DNA from: Streptantibioticus_A sp037034305
GTDB lineage: Bacteria > Actinomycetota > Actinomycetes > Streptomycetales > Streptomycetaceae
Length of the DNA stretch: 64,000 nt
Direction: 5' to 3'
Assembly (NCBI GenBank): GCA_037034305.1
Contig: JBAGJY010000004.1
Location: 248,001 to 312,000 of the forward strand
Shown: positions 27,208 through 35,972 of the stretch, one piece after another
Layout of the letters: every line of letters begins with the position of its first letter
How positions within the stretch are numbered: the first letter of the stretch is position 1
Made by a program: the position numbers and the translations under genes
Notes under the pieces: model-generated
Seen by the model: only the letters and a program-made list of their open reading frames with translations
Told to the model about the DNA's origin: nothing
Databases searched by the model: none

Positions 27208-28934
27208 CGCCCTGGTCAAGTTCCGCACCGGTCCGGGCGGTCAGCAGGGTGAACTGGGTGGACCTGCTGGTGGCCGGGGCGGTACTGGTCGGCCTGTACG
27301 TGGTGCTGCGGGTGGGCCGGGGCACGGCGGTGTCGTTCACGCCCAGCCGGACGGTCGCGGTCAGCACCGACCCGGCCAGCCTGCCGTACTACGCCGCGCG
27401 AAGCCTGCTGCGGATGTTCGCCGCGCTGCTGGTGTCCACCGTCTTCTCGCTGCTGTACGCCTACACCGCGGCCCGCAGCCGCCGACTCCAGCGGATCCTG
27501 ATCCCGGCGCTGGACATCCTGCAGTCGGTGCCGGTGCTCGGCTTCCTGACCGTCGCCGTCACCGGTTTCACCGCCCTGTTCCCCGGTTCGCTGCTGGGCC
27601 TGGAGTGCGCGGCCGTCTTCGCGATCTTCACCTCGCAGGCATGGAACATGACGTTCGGCTTCTACCAGTCGCTGATCACCCTGCCGCGTGAACTCGACGA
27701 GGTGTCACGGTCGTTGGGGTTCACCCGCTGGATGCGGTTCTGGCGCATCGAGCTGCCGTCCGGCGCCATCGGGCTGGTGTGGAACGGCATGATGAGCTTC
27801 GGCGGCGGCTGGTTCTTCCTGGTCGCCTCCGAGGCGATCAGCGTCTCGCACCACAGCTACGCGCTGCCGGGCGTGGGCTCGTACGCCGGGGCGGCCATCG
27901 CCGAGGGCGACCTGGGCAAGGTCGGCTGGGCGGTGCTGACCATGGCGGTGATGGTGGTCGGCGTCAACTTCCTCTTCTGGCGTCCGCTGACCGCGTGGGT
28001 GGAGCGGTTCAAGAACGAGCAGGCGGAGGCCACCGAGGTACAGCGGTCCGTGGTGCTCGACCTGCTGCGCCGCTCGCACTGGCCCCGGCTGCTCGGCAGG
28101 GCACTGGCCCCCGCCGCCCGGGCGGCGGGCCGGGCGGGGCGGGTGTTCGGGGTGGACGACCGCCCGCTGGTGGTGCGCCCGGCCCGCCGCAGGGCGGGTG
28201 ACCTCACCTTCGGCATCGGCGCGGCGGTGGTGATCGGCGGTGGCCTGTTCGACCTCGGCCGCTACCTCCAACAGCACACCGGGCTGGGGGTGTTCGGCAC
28301 GCCGCTGCTGCTGGGGCTCGCCACACTGGGGCGGGTGCTGGTGCTGCTGGTGGTGGCCACGGTGGTGTGGGTACCGGTGGGCGTGCGGATCGGCTTCTCG
28401 CCCCGACTGGCCCGGATCGCCCAGCCGTTGGTGCAGATCCTCGCCAGCTTCCCGGCCAACTTCCTCTTCCCGCTGGCCACCTGGTTCTTCCTGCGGACCG
28501 GAGTGAGCCTGAACGTCGGCGGCGTCCTGCTGATGGCACTGGGCGCCCAGTGGTACATCCTGTTCAACACCATCGCCGGGGCCATGGCCATCCCCACCGA
28601 TCTGCGCGAGGCGATGGACGACCTCGGGGTGCGCGGCTGGCAGCGCTGGCGGCGGCTGATCATCCCGGGCATCTTCCCGGCGTACGTCACCGGCGGCGTC
28701 ACCGCCTCGGGCGGCGCCTGGAACGCCTCGATCGTCTCCGAGGTGGTCAGCTTCGGCGGCAGCACGCTGACCGCGACCGGCCTGGGCGCGTACATCGCGC
28801 GCGCGACCGCGGGTGGCGACTACCCGCATCTGCTGGCCGGGGTCGCGGTGATGAGCCTGTACGTCGTCGCCCTCAACCGGCTGTTGTGGCGGCGGCTGTA
28901 CCGGCTGGCGGAGAGCCGTTACAGCATGGGGTGA
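27204..28934 (+). CDS. ABC transporter permease, two fused permease domains
   Basis: 576 residues. GTG 27204 overlaps the deacetylase stop. The first permease domain (about 70-270) and the second (about 370-560) each carry the EAA-type loop (ELDEVSRSLGFTRWMRFWRI and LREAMDDLGVRGWQRWRRLI), as in nitrate/sulfonate/taurine-type importers, but fused head to tail. A cytosolic linker of about 70 residues joins them. No periplasmic-type binding protein lies next to it. Its ATPase partner follows directly. Confidence 0.88.
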   Translation: MTPWSSSAPVRAVSRVNWVDLLVAGAVLVGLYVVLRVGRGTAVSFTPSRTVAVSTDPASLPYYAARSLLRMFAALLVSTVFSLLYAYTAARSRRLQRILIPALDILQSVPVLGFLTVAVTGFTALFPGSLLGLECAAVFAIFTSQAWNMTFGFYQSLITLPRELDEVSRSLGFTRWMRFWRIELPSGAIGLVWNGMMSFGGGWFFLVASEAISVSHHSYALPGVGSYAGAAIAEGDLGKVGWAVLTMAVMVVGVNFLFWRPLTAWVERFKNEQAEATEVQRSVVLDLLRRSHWPRLLGRALAPAARAAGRAGRVFGVDDRPLVVRPARRRAGDLTFGIGAAVVIGGGLFDLGRYLQQHTGLGVFGTPLLLGLATLGRVLVLLVVATVVWVPVGVRIGFSPRLARIAQPLVQILASFPANFLFPLATWFFLRTGVSLNVGGVLLMALGAQWYILFNTIAGAMAIPTDLREAMDDLGVRGWQRWRRLIIPGIFPAYVTGGVTASGGAWNASIVSEVVSFGGSTLTATGLGAYIARATAGGDYPHLLAGVAVMSLYVVALNRLLWRRLYRLAESRYSMG

Positions 28935-28972
28935 CCATGGAGGGGAGCGACACCGTACGTGAGGAGGCCGCG

Positions 28973-30295
28973 ATGGCCGGGCCGAGCGCCCCTGGTGAGA
29001 TCCTGCTGTCCGCCCGCGGGGTGACCAAGTCCTACGCGGGCGCCGACGGCGAACTGCCGGTGCTGGCCGGTGTCGACCTGGACGTACGGGACGGCGAGGT
29101 GGTGGCGCTGCTGGGCAAGTCGGGCTCCGGCAAGTCCACGCTGCTGCGTTGTCTGGCCGGGCTGATCCCGGTCAGCTCCGGCACCGTCGCCTACCGCGAC
29201 CGGCCGCTGACCGGCACCAACCCCGGTACAGCGCTGGTGTTCCAGACCTTCGCGCTGCTGCCGTGGCTGACCGTGCGGCAGAACGTGGAACTAGGCCTCG
29301 AAGCCCGCGGGGTGCCGCCACGGGAGCGGGCCGAGGCCGCGATCAAGGCGATCGACCTGATCGGGCTGGACGGGTTCGAGTCGGCGTTCCCCAAGGAGCT
29401 GTCCGGCGGGATGCGGCAGCGGGTGGGGTTCGCGCGGGCGCTGGTGGTCGAGCCGGACGTGCTGATGATGGACGAGCCGTTCTCCGCCCTCGACGTGCTC
29501 ACCGCGGAGAACCTGCGCGGCGAGCTGATGGAACTGTGGGAGTCGGGCCAGTTCCCGACCAGGGCGATCGTGCTCGTCACCCACAACATCGAGGAGGCGG
29601 TGCTGATGGCGGACCGGGTGGTGGTCCTCGGCACCCATCCCGGTACCCTGCGGGCCGCGTTCCCGGTCCCGCTGGAGCGGCCCCGCGATCGGCAGTCGGC
29701 GGCCTTCCAGGAGATGGTCGACACCCTGTACCAGACGATGACCGGCCGACCCCAGGACACACTGCGGCCGAGGGGCCCGCTGGCCGCGGAGCCGGGGGAC
29801 GGGCGGCGCACCATCGCCACCGTGCCGCTGCCGCGGGCCAGCGTCGACGGACTGTCCGGGCTGGCCGGGATACTGGCCCAGCACGACGGACGCTGCGACC
29901 TGGCGGACCTCGCCGACGACCTGGGTCTGGCGGTGGACGATCTGCTGCCGCTGGTCGACGCGCTGGAGGCGCTGGGCATGGCGTTCGTACGGGACAACGA
30001 CCTGCTGCTGACACCGCGCGGCACCGGGTTCGCCAACGCGGACGTGCGGCAGTCGAAGAAGATCTTCGCGGAGGCGGTGTGGGACGTGCCGCTGGTGCGG
30101 CTGATCGCCACCAGCGTGCGCAAGTCCGCCGACGGCCTGCTGCGCGACGGGTTCGTCCGCGACCTGCTGGCCCACCACTACACGAGCGAGCAGGTGGCCG
30201 GGCAACTGGAGACCGCCACCGACTGGGGGCGCTACGCGGAGTTGTACGAGTACGACGCGGGGCCACGCGAGTTCACTCGCGTGGGCGTTCTGTGA
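28973..30295 (+). CDS. ABC transporter ATP-binding protein with AAA-associated C-terminal domain
   Basis: 440 residues. ATG 28973 is preferred because GAGGAGG lies at 28961-28967; ATG 28937 and GTG 28931 are in-frame alternatives. Walker A is LLGKSGSGKSTLLRCLAGLI, the signature ELSGGMRQRVGFARAL, Walker B VLMMDEPFSALD. After about residue 270 an AAA-associated domain follows (LAGILAQHDGRCDLADLADD...), known from nitrate/sulfonate-type ATPases. It works with the fused permease; the substrate is unknown. Confidence 0.88.
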   Translation: MAGPSAPGEILLSARGVTKSYAGADGELPVLAGVDLDVRDGEVVALLGKSGSGKSTLLRCLAGLIPVSSGTVAYRDRPLTGTNPGTALVFQTFALLPWLTVRQNVELGLEARGVPPRERAEAAIKAIDLIGLDGFESAFPKELSGGMRQRVGFARALVVEPDVLMMDEPFSALDVLTAENLRGELMELWESGQFPTRAIVLVTHNIEEAVLMADRVVVLGTHPGTLRAAFPVPLERPRDRQSAAFQEMVDTLYQTMTGRPQDTLRPRGPLAAEPGDGRRTIATVPLPRASVDGLSGLAGILAQHDGRCDLADLADDLGLAVDDLLPLVDALEALGMAFVRDNDLLLTPRGTGFANADVRQSKKIFAEAVWDVPLVRLIATSVRKSADGLLRDGFVRDLLAHHYTSEQVAGQLETATDWGRYAELYEYDAGPREFTRVGVL

Positions 30296-30312
30296 GGGTG
30301 CCCACCCGCCCA

Positions 30313-30482
30313 CCCGCCCGCCCGATTGCCGTTGCGCTCGCTTGGGGGTGGGGCGGGGGCGTGCCGGGCTGACTCCTCGCTCCGCGCGCGTTGTCGGGTG
30401 CGGGTGATTGCTGGGGTCGCTGCGGGGACACCCCGGCACGCCCCCTCGCGTGGTGCCCCGCGGCAACGGCCGGTGGGTGGGG
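30313..30482 (-). repeat. Dispersed repeat, copy A (170 bp)
   Basis: The reverse complement matches 32457-32665 at 167 of 170 positions once a 39-bp insertion in that copy is removed. It contains an internal inverted repeat (GGGGGCGTGCCGGG with CCCCGGCACGCCCCC). It lies between the convergent ends of the ABC ATPase and ArsR genes and may act as a bidirectional terminator. A more diverged copy lies at 53546-53737. Confidence 0.9.
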
Positions 30483-30520
30483 ATTCCTGCGGCCTCGCGG
30501 CCGGTTGGGAGGCTTGCCGA

Positions 30521-30970
30521 CTACGTCGGCCTGCGCATCGGGCGCAGGCCGACCGCCCTTGGCCAGCGCAGCGGGCGCGGCGCGGGGGACGGTTCGGTGG
30601 CCGAGGCGGCGTCGCCCGGGCCGGTACCGGACTCGCCGCCGGAACCGGCGACCACCACGACATCCTCCAACAGCACCCGAACGTGTTCGCCGGAGACGCG
30701 GTAGAAGATCCGGGTGCCGTCCCGGCGCGAGGTCACCAGCCCCGCGGTGCGCAGCTTCGCCAGATGCTGCGAGACCGCGGCGACATGGGCGCCGACCAGC
30801 TCCGCCAACTTGCCCACCGGCAGCTCCCGTTGGCTGAGCGCCCACAGCAGACGGAAGCGCGTCGGGTCGGCCACCGCCTTCAGTACCGCGACCGCTTCCT
30901 CGACCCCGTCGCCATACGGTCCGTCCGACCCCCGGTCATCCGATTCCCCTGACGAAGCTTGCGCGTCCAT
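30521..30970 (-). CDS. ArsR/SmtB family metalloregulator (downstream of CDF transporter)
   Basis: 149 residues. The winged-helix domain spans about 25-105: VAVLKAVADPTRFRLLWALS, VAAVSQHLAKLRTAGLVTSR, RDGTRIFYRVSGEHVRVLLE. His in GEHVRVLLEDV may be part of an alpha-5 metal site. The Ala/Pro tail is unstructured. It lies 30 bp downstream of the CDF transporter on the same strand, so it is probably co-transcribed and a repressor of that operon. Confidence 0.85.
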   Translation of the reverse strand: MDAQASSGESDDRGSDGPYGDGVEEAVAVLKAVADPTRFRLLWALSQRELPVGKLAELVGAHVAAVSQHLAKLRTAGLVTSRRDGTRIFYRVSGEHVRVLLEDVVVVAGSGGESGTGPGDAASATEPSPAPRPLRWPRAVGLRPMRRPT

Positions 30971-31000
30971 GCAAAGAGGTTAACCGGCCAACCCTGGACC

Positions 31001-32014
31001 TCACGCGGCGTGGTGGGCCAGCTCCTCGTGCGGATCGTGTGCACCGGCGCCCACGGGCGCGTGGTCGACGTGCACGGTGGCGCCCATGAGCCTGGGCACC
31101 GCGTGGAGCATCGCGTGTTCGGCCCGTACGGCCACGGCGTGCGCGGCGACCACGCTGAGGTCGGGGGCGACCACGATGTCGGCCTCGGCGCGCAGGGCGT
31201 GCCCGATCCAGCGCATCCGGACGGTGCCCACCGCCCGCACACCGTCTGCCCGGGCCAGCGCGGCCTCCGCCAGGTCGATCAGCGCCGGGTCGACCGAGTC
31301 CATCAGCCGCCGGTAGACCTCGCGTGCCGCGTCCCGCAGCACCAGCGCGATCGCCGCGGTGATCAGCAGACCCACCACCGGGTCGGCGAGCGGCCAGCCC
31401 AGCGCCGCGCCGCCCGCTCCGAGCAGCACCGCGAGCGAGGTGAAGCCGTCGGTGCGGGCGTGCAGCCCGTCGGCGACCAGGGCGGCGGAACCGATCCTGC
31501 GCCCGGTGCGCATCCGGTAGCGGGCCACCAGTTCGTTGCCCGCGAAGCCGATCAGCGCCGCCGCCACCACCGCGCCCGGATGCGCCATCGCCCGCGGATG
31601 GATCAGCCGTTCCACCGCCTGGTACCCGGCGAACAGCGAGGACGCGGCGATGGCCAGCACGATGGCGACGCCGGCGAGATCCTCGGCGCGCCCGTAGCCG
31701 TACGGGTAGCGGCGGTTCGCCGCCCGTCGCCCGAGGACGAAGGCGATGCCGAGCGGCACGGCCGTCAGGGCGTCGGCCGCGTTGTGCACGGTGTCCCCGA
31801 GCAGCGCCACCGAGCCGGAGAGGGCCACTGCCGCGGCCTGCAGCGCGGCGGTCAGCGACAGGACCGCCAGGGAGATCCACAGCGTGCGCATCCCCTCGGC
31901 GGAGGCCTCCATCGCCTGGTCGACCTTGTCGGTGCTCGCGTGCGAGTGCGGTCGCAGGAGATGTCCCAGGCGATGCCGTATGCCGGAGGCGTGGTGGTGC
32001 TGCTGCTCACTCAT
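31001..32014 (-). CDS. Cation diffusion facilitator (CDF) metal efflux transporter
   Basis: 337 residues. ATG 32014 has GGGAG six bases upstream, better than the in-frame ATGs at 32020 and 32032. The N-terminus is His-rich (MSEQQHHHASGIRHRL...HSHAS). The metal-site motifs LLGDTVHNAADAL and LVADGLHARTDGF (HxxxD in both helices 2 and 5) mark a zinc-transporting CDF, with a cytosolic C-terminal domain of about 80 residues ending in HDPHEELAHH. It exports divalent metal, most likely zinc, by proton antiport. It is flanked by two ArsR genes. Confidence 0.92.
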   Translation of the reverse strand: MSEQQHHHASGIRHRLGHLLRPHSHASTDKVDQAMEASAEGMRTLWISLAVLSLTAALQAAAVALSGSVALLGDTVHNAADALTAVPLGIAFVLGRRAANRRYPYGYGRAEDLAGVAIVLAIAASSLFAGYQAVERLIHPRAMAHPGAVVAAALIGFAGNELVARYRMRTGRRIGSAALVADGLHARTDGFTSLAVLLGAGGAALGWPLADPVVGLLITAAIALVLRDAAREVYRRLMDSVDPALIDLAEAALARADGVRAVGTVRMRWIGHALRAEADIVVAPDLSVVAAHAVAVRAEHAMLHAVPRLMGATVHVDHAPVGAGAHDPHEELAHHAA

Positions 32015-32064
32015 GGGCATCTCCCAGGGCATGGCGGTGGACACGAGGCGGTCCCATGCGCCAT

Positions 32065-32090
32065 TGTGTGCGTATGGATGCACGCATGCA
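32065..32090. promoter_or_regulatory. Candidate ArsR operator between CDF and ArsR genes
   Basis: TGTGTGCGT at 32065-32073 and ACGCATGCA at 32082-32090 form an imperfect inverted repeat (7 of 9 pairs, 8-bp spacer) in the short divergent region, overlapping the start of the plus-strand ArsR gene. It fits a metal-responsive repressor site. Confidence 0.5.
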
Positions 32091-32433
32091 ACTATCAGCT
32101 GCGCATGGTTCGCATCCGCGCAACCCGAGCGTGGACCAACTGGGCCGCGCGGCGACCGTGCTCGGGCTGCTGGGCGACCGCACCCGGCTGGCGCTGCTGC
32201 ACTGTTTGTCGCAGGGTGAGGCGGACGTCAGCACACTCACCGAACGCTGCGGCGCCGCCCGTCCCGCGGTGAGCCAGCACCTGGCCAGACTGCGGCTGTC
32301 CGGCCTGGTCACCACCCGCAAGGAGGGCCGCCGGGTGATCTACGGCATGCCCGACGGCCACCTGCGGCGGCTGGTCACCGAGGCCCTGAACTTCGCCGAC
32401 CACCAACTGGCCGGAACCCCACCCCACCCCTGA
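32074..32433 (+). CDS. ArsR/SmtB family metalloregulator (divergent from CDF transporter)
   Basis: 119 residues from ATG 32074; ATG 32086 is an alternative. The HTH ATVLGLLGDRTRLALLHCLS, CGAARPAVSQHLARLRLSGL and the wing TTRKEGRRVIYG are typical. The alpha-5 region PDGHLRRLVTEALNFADHQL has the Asp-x-His...His spacing used for zinc or nickel sensing in CzrA/NmtR-type repressors. Its start is 59 bp from the CDF start, facing away. Two ArsR genes for one CDF transporter is unusual and may allow sensing of two metals. Confidence 0.88.
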   Translation: MDARMQLSAAHGSHPRNPSVDQLGRAATVLGLLGDRTRLALLHCLSQGEADVSTLTERCGAARPAVSQHLARLRLSGLVTTRKEGRRVIYGMPDGHLRRLVTEALNFADHQLAGTPPHP

Positions 32434-32456
32434 CCAGCAACGGGCTGGCGGGCACA

Positions 32457-32665
32457 CCCCACCCACCGGCCGTTGCCGCGGGGCACCACGCGAGGGGGCG
32501 TGCCGGGGTGTCCCCGCAGCGACCCCAGCTGCGGGGGCGTGCCGGGGTGTTCCCGCAGCGACCCCAGCAATCACCCGCACCCGACAACGCGTGCGGAGCG
32601 AGGAGCCACCCCGGCACGCCCCCGCCCCACCCCCAAGCGAGCGCAACGGCAATCGGGCGGGCGGG
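32457..32665 (+). repeat. Dispersed repeat, copy B (209 bp, with 39-bp internal duplication)
   Basis: Inverted relative to copy A. The segment GCGGGGGCGTGCCGGGGTG...CAGCGACCCC occurs twice in tandem, which accounts for the extra 39 bp. It carries the same long inverted repeat, able to form a strong hairpin. It follows the ArsR stop by 23 bp. The further bases to 32938 are C-rich with short direct repeats and hold no recognisable gene. Confidence 0.9.
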
Positions 32666-32938
32666 CACGAACCCCACCCCACAAACCCGCAGCGCAGGCC
32701 GCAACGGCCCCGCAAGGCCCGACAGCAACGGGCGGGCGGGTGGGCAGGGCACGAACCCCCAAGAACCGCCAGCGTGCAGCGCCCCCGTACGCCCACCGGA
32801 GTACCCCCGTCAGCCCCCGGGCGCAGTCCCGGGGGCGAGAGGTTCCGTCCGGTGGGGATCGTCGGGCGCGGCGCGGCCGCCTAGCGTGGTGCCGCAGCCG
32901 GACCCGTCCGGGCAGGCGCACGCCGACGAGGAAGCAGC

Positions 32939-33883
32939 ATGATCGAAGCCACCGCACTCACCAAACGCTACGGACCCAAGACCGCGGTCGAGGACCTCAG
33001 CTTCCAGGTCAAACCCGGCGTGGTCACCGGCTTCCTCGGACCCAACGGAGCCGGGAAGTCCACCACCATGCGGATGCTGCTCGGCCTCGACACCCCCAGC
33101 TCCGGCAGCGCGCGGGTGAACGGCAAGAGCTACGCCGACCACGCGGCACCGCTGCACGAGGTCGGCGCCATGCTGGAGGCCCGGGCGATCCACACCGGGC
33201 GCACCGCCTTCAACCACCTGCTGGCACTCGCCGCCACGACCGGTATTCCGCGCTCGCGGGTGGACGAGGTGATCGAACTGGTCGGGCTCGCCAACGTGGC
33301 GCGCAAGCGCGCGGGCGGCTTCTCGCTCGGCATGGGCCAGCGGCTCGGCATCGCCAGCGCGCTGCTCGGCGACCCGGCGACGGTGATCCTGGACGAGCCG
33401 GTCAACGGTCTTGACCCCGAGGGTATTCTCTGGATCCGCAACCTGCTGAAGAGTCTCGCCGCCGAGGGGCGGACGGTCTTCGTCTCCTCGCACCTGATGA
33501 GCGAGATGGCGCTGACCGCCGAGCACCTGATCATCGTCGGCCGCGGTCGGCTGATCGCCGACACCTCGGTCGAGGAGTTCACCCGGCAGGCGTCCACCAA
33601 CACCGTACGGGTCCGTACCCCCGACGCCGAGCGGCTGCGCGAGCGGCTGGCCGGGCCCGACGTGACGATCACCAGTGAGGAGGCCGGTGTGCTGACGGTC
33701 TCCGGGCTGAGCAGCGACCAGATCGGCATCATCGCCGCCGAGCACCAGGTGGTGCTGTACGAACTGGCCACCCAGCAGGCGTCGCTGGAAGAGGCGTTCA
33801 TGGAACTGACCCGGGACGCGGTGGAGTACCAGGCGGTCCCCTCCGCCACCCGCACGAACGTGACCGAAGGAACCGCAGCATGA
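32939..33883 (+). CDS. ABC exporter ATP-binding protein
   Basis: 314 residues. Walker A FLGPNGAGKSTTMRMLLGL, signature FSLGMGQRLGIASALL, Walker B TVILDEPVNGLDPEG. This is the DrrA/CcmA-like group of exporter ATPases that pair with a separate membrane protein. The next gene overlaps by 4 bp (ATGA). It is first in a run of four coupled genes with a two-component system, a common layout for drug- or envelope-stress-responsive exporters (such as bacitracin-type modules). Confidence 0.92.
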   Translation: MIEATALTKRYGPKTAVEDLSFQVKPGVVTGFLGPNGAGKSTTMRMLLGLDTPSSGSARVNGKSYADHAAPLHEVGAMLEARAIHTGRTAFNHLLALAATTGIPRSRVDEVIELVGLANVARKRAGGFSLGMGQRLGIASALLGDPATVILDEPVNGLDPEGILWIRNLLKSLAAEGRTVFVSSHLMSEMALTAEHLIIVGRGRLIADTSVEEFTRQASTNTVRVRTPDAERLRERLAGPDVTITSEEAGVLTVSGLSSDQIGIIAAEHQVVLYELATQQASLEEAFMELTRDAVEYQAVPSATRTNVTEGTAA

Positions 33884-34743
33884 CCACCTCCCACCCGTCG
33901 CCCACCGCCACCCTCAACGGTGGCCCTTCGGGCCGCAGCGCTGATTCCGCCCCCGCGCGCACCGGGAAGGTCACCCAGGGCCGGGTCCTTAACTCGGAGT
34001 GGATCAAGTTCCGTTCGCTGCGCTCCACTTACCTCACCCTGCTGATCGCGGTCGCCGCCATGATCGGCATCGCCCTGCTCGCCTGCTGGGCCGCCGCGAA
34101 CCGCTGGAACCACCTGCCCATGGCCGAGCGGGCCGCCTTCGACGCGGCGGGCCGCAGCATCGACGGCTATGTCTTCGCGCAGCTCGCCATCGGCGTGCTC
34201 GGGGTGCTGGTGATCACCGGCGAGTACTCGACCGGCATGATCCGCGCCACCTTGTCGGCGGTGCCCAAGCGGCTTCCGGTGCTGTGGGCGAAGATGGCCG
34301 TGTTCGGCGGGGTGACGCTGGTGCTGGCCTCCGTCGCCTCGCTGCTGTCCTTCTTCGCCGGACAGTCGATGCTCGCCTCCCAGCACATCCAGACCACGCT
34401 GTCGGCGCCCGGTGTGCCCCGAGTGGTCTTCGGCACGGCGCTCTACCTCACCCTGGTCGGGCTGTTCGGTGTCGCCATGGGTGCGGTGACCCGGTCCACG
34501 CCGGGCGGCATCGCCAGCGTCTTCGGCATGCTGTTCGTGCTGCCGCTGATCCTGCACGCGCTGCCGTCCTCGTGGGTCGACAACATCGGCCCGTACCTGC
34601 CGAGCAACGCCGGGCAGGCGCTGACCGTGCTGCACGCCGAACCCCACCAGCTCGCGCCGTGGACCGGCGCGGGTCTGTTCGCCGGGTACGTGGCGGTGAC
34701 CGTGGTGATCGCCGCGGTGCTGCTCAAGCGGCGGGATGCGTGA
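33880..34743 (+). CDS. ABC exporter permease
   Basis: 287 residues, six predicted membrane segments after an approximately 45-residue cytosolic N-terminus with SEWIKFRSLRSTYLTLLIAV, the usual entry to ABC-2 type permeases. It pairs with the preceding ATPase through an ATGA overlap. The substrate is not evident. Confidence 0.9.
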   Translation: MTTSHPSPTATLNGGPSGRSADSAPARTGKVTQGRVLNSEWIKFRSLRSTYLTLLIAVAAMIGIALLACWAAANRWNHLPMAERAAFDAAGRSIDGYVFAQLAIGVLGVLVITGEYSTGMIRATLSAVPKRLPVLWAKMAVFGGVTLVLASVASLLSFFAGQSMLASQHIQTTLSAPGVPRVVFGTALYLTLVGLFGVAMGAVTRSTPGGIASVFGMLFVLPLILHALPSSWVDNIGPYLPSNAGQALTVLHAEPHQLAPWTGAGLFAGYVAVTVVIAAVLLKRRDA

Positions 34744-35972
34744 CGAGGTACGACCACGTCGAGGGCCCCGGGGCGGAGTCGCCGCTCTGGGGCTCCGGCC
34801 TGCGGGCACTCGCTGACCGCCACCCGCTGATGGCGGACGCGGTGTCGGCGCTGGCGCTGGGCGTGCTTTCCACCGCGCCCGCGCATCTGGTCTTCGGCCG
34901 CCATCCGGTGCTGCTGTGCTACCAGTTCGGGCTGGTGCTTCCCCTGGTGTGGCGGCGCCGGGCGCCGGCCGCGGTCTTCGCGGTGGTCGCCGCGGTCGCC
35001 TTCGCGCAGTGGCTGTTCGCCGGGCAGGCGCTGCCCGGCGATGTCGCGTTGCTGGCCGCCCTGTACACGGTGGCCGCGCACTGCCCGCGCCGCCGCACCC
35101 TGGTCGCCTTCGCGGTGCTGGCGGCGGGCAACCTGCTGGCGGTCATCCGCTGGGCGGGATCGGAACACGGCGTCAAGTCGTTCGTCGGGCTGTGCGGGCT
35201 GGCACTGGCCGCCGGGACGATCGGCGCGAACATGCGCAACCGCCGCGCGTACCTGGCCGCGTTGGAGGACCGCGCGGCCCGGCTCGAGCGGGAACGCGAC
35301 CAGCGGGCGCAGCTCGCGGTGGCGGGGGAGCGGGCCCGGATCGCCCGGGAGATGCACGACATCGTCACCCACAGCCTTTCGGTCATGGTGGCGCTCGCCG
35401 ACGGCGCCGCCTTCGCCGCCGCGCGCGCCCCGGACAAGGCCGCCGCGGCCATGGAGCAGGTCTCCGGCACCGGGCGGCAGGCGCTCACCGACATGCGGCG
35501 CTTCCTCGGCGTCCTGCGCGCCGACGAACCCGACGCGTTGCGCCATCCGCAGCCCGGCATCGGCCAGTTGGACGGGCTGGCCGCCCAGGTCCGGGCGGTG
35601 GGACTGCCGGTACGGCTGCGGGTGGACGGCGATGTGGCGTCGGTACCGGCGGCGGCCCAGTTGACCGTGTACCGGCTGGTGCAGGAGGCGCTGACCAACA
35701 CCCTCAAGCACGCCGCGGCCGGTGCCCGCGCCTCGGTCCGCGTAAGCTGCCCCGGCGACCGGGTGGAGGTCGAGGTGCGCGACGACGGCCAGCCCGTGCC
35801 GTCGTCGGGGGAGGGCGGGCACGGGATCGACGGGATGCGGGACCGGGTCGCCGCCTACGGTGGGCAGGTGGAGGCCGGGCCGCTGCCCGGCGGGGGCTGG
35901 CGGGTGGCCGCCTGCCTGAAGCTGGGGGACCCGGAACCGGTGAACGTGGAAGCCACGGAAGGGGAGTCGTGA
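34740..35972 (+). CDS. Two-component sensor histidine kinase (NarL/DesK type)
   Basis: 410 residues from GTG 34740 overlapping the permease stop (GTGA). Five or so membrane segments within residues 30-165, then a coiled coil, and the HisKA_3 phosphoacceptor box ERARIAREMHDIVTHSLSVM (His206). The ATPase domain has QEALTNTLKHA and GHGIDGMRDRVAAYGG. It is likely intramembrane-sensing, with very short extracellular loops, and works with the response regulator that follows. Confidence 0.92.
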   Translation: MTRYDHVEGPGAESPLWGSGLRALADRHPLMADAVSALALGVLSTAPAHLVFGRHPVLLCYQFGLVLPLVWRRRAPAAVFAVVAAVAFAQWLFAGQALPGDVALLAALYTVAAHCPRRRTLVAFAVLAAGNLLAVIRWAGSEHGVKSFVGLCGLALAAGTIGANMRNRRAYLAALEDRAARLERERDQRAQLAVAGERARIAREMHDIVTHSLSVMVALADGAAFAAARAPDKAAAAMEQVSGTGRQALTDMRRFLGVLRADEPDALRHPQPGIGQLDGLAAQVRAVGLPVRLRVDGDVASVPAAAQLTVYRLVQEALTNTLKHAAAGARASVRVSCPGDRVEVEVRDDGQPVPSSGEGGHGIDGMRDRVAAYGGQVEAGPLPGGGWRVAACLKLGDPEPVNVEATEGES

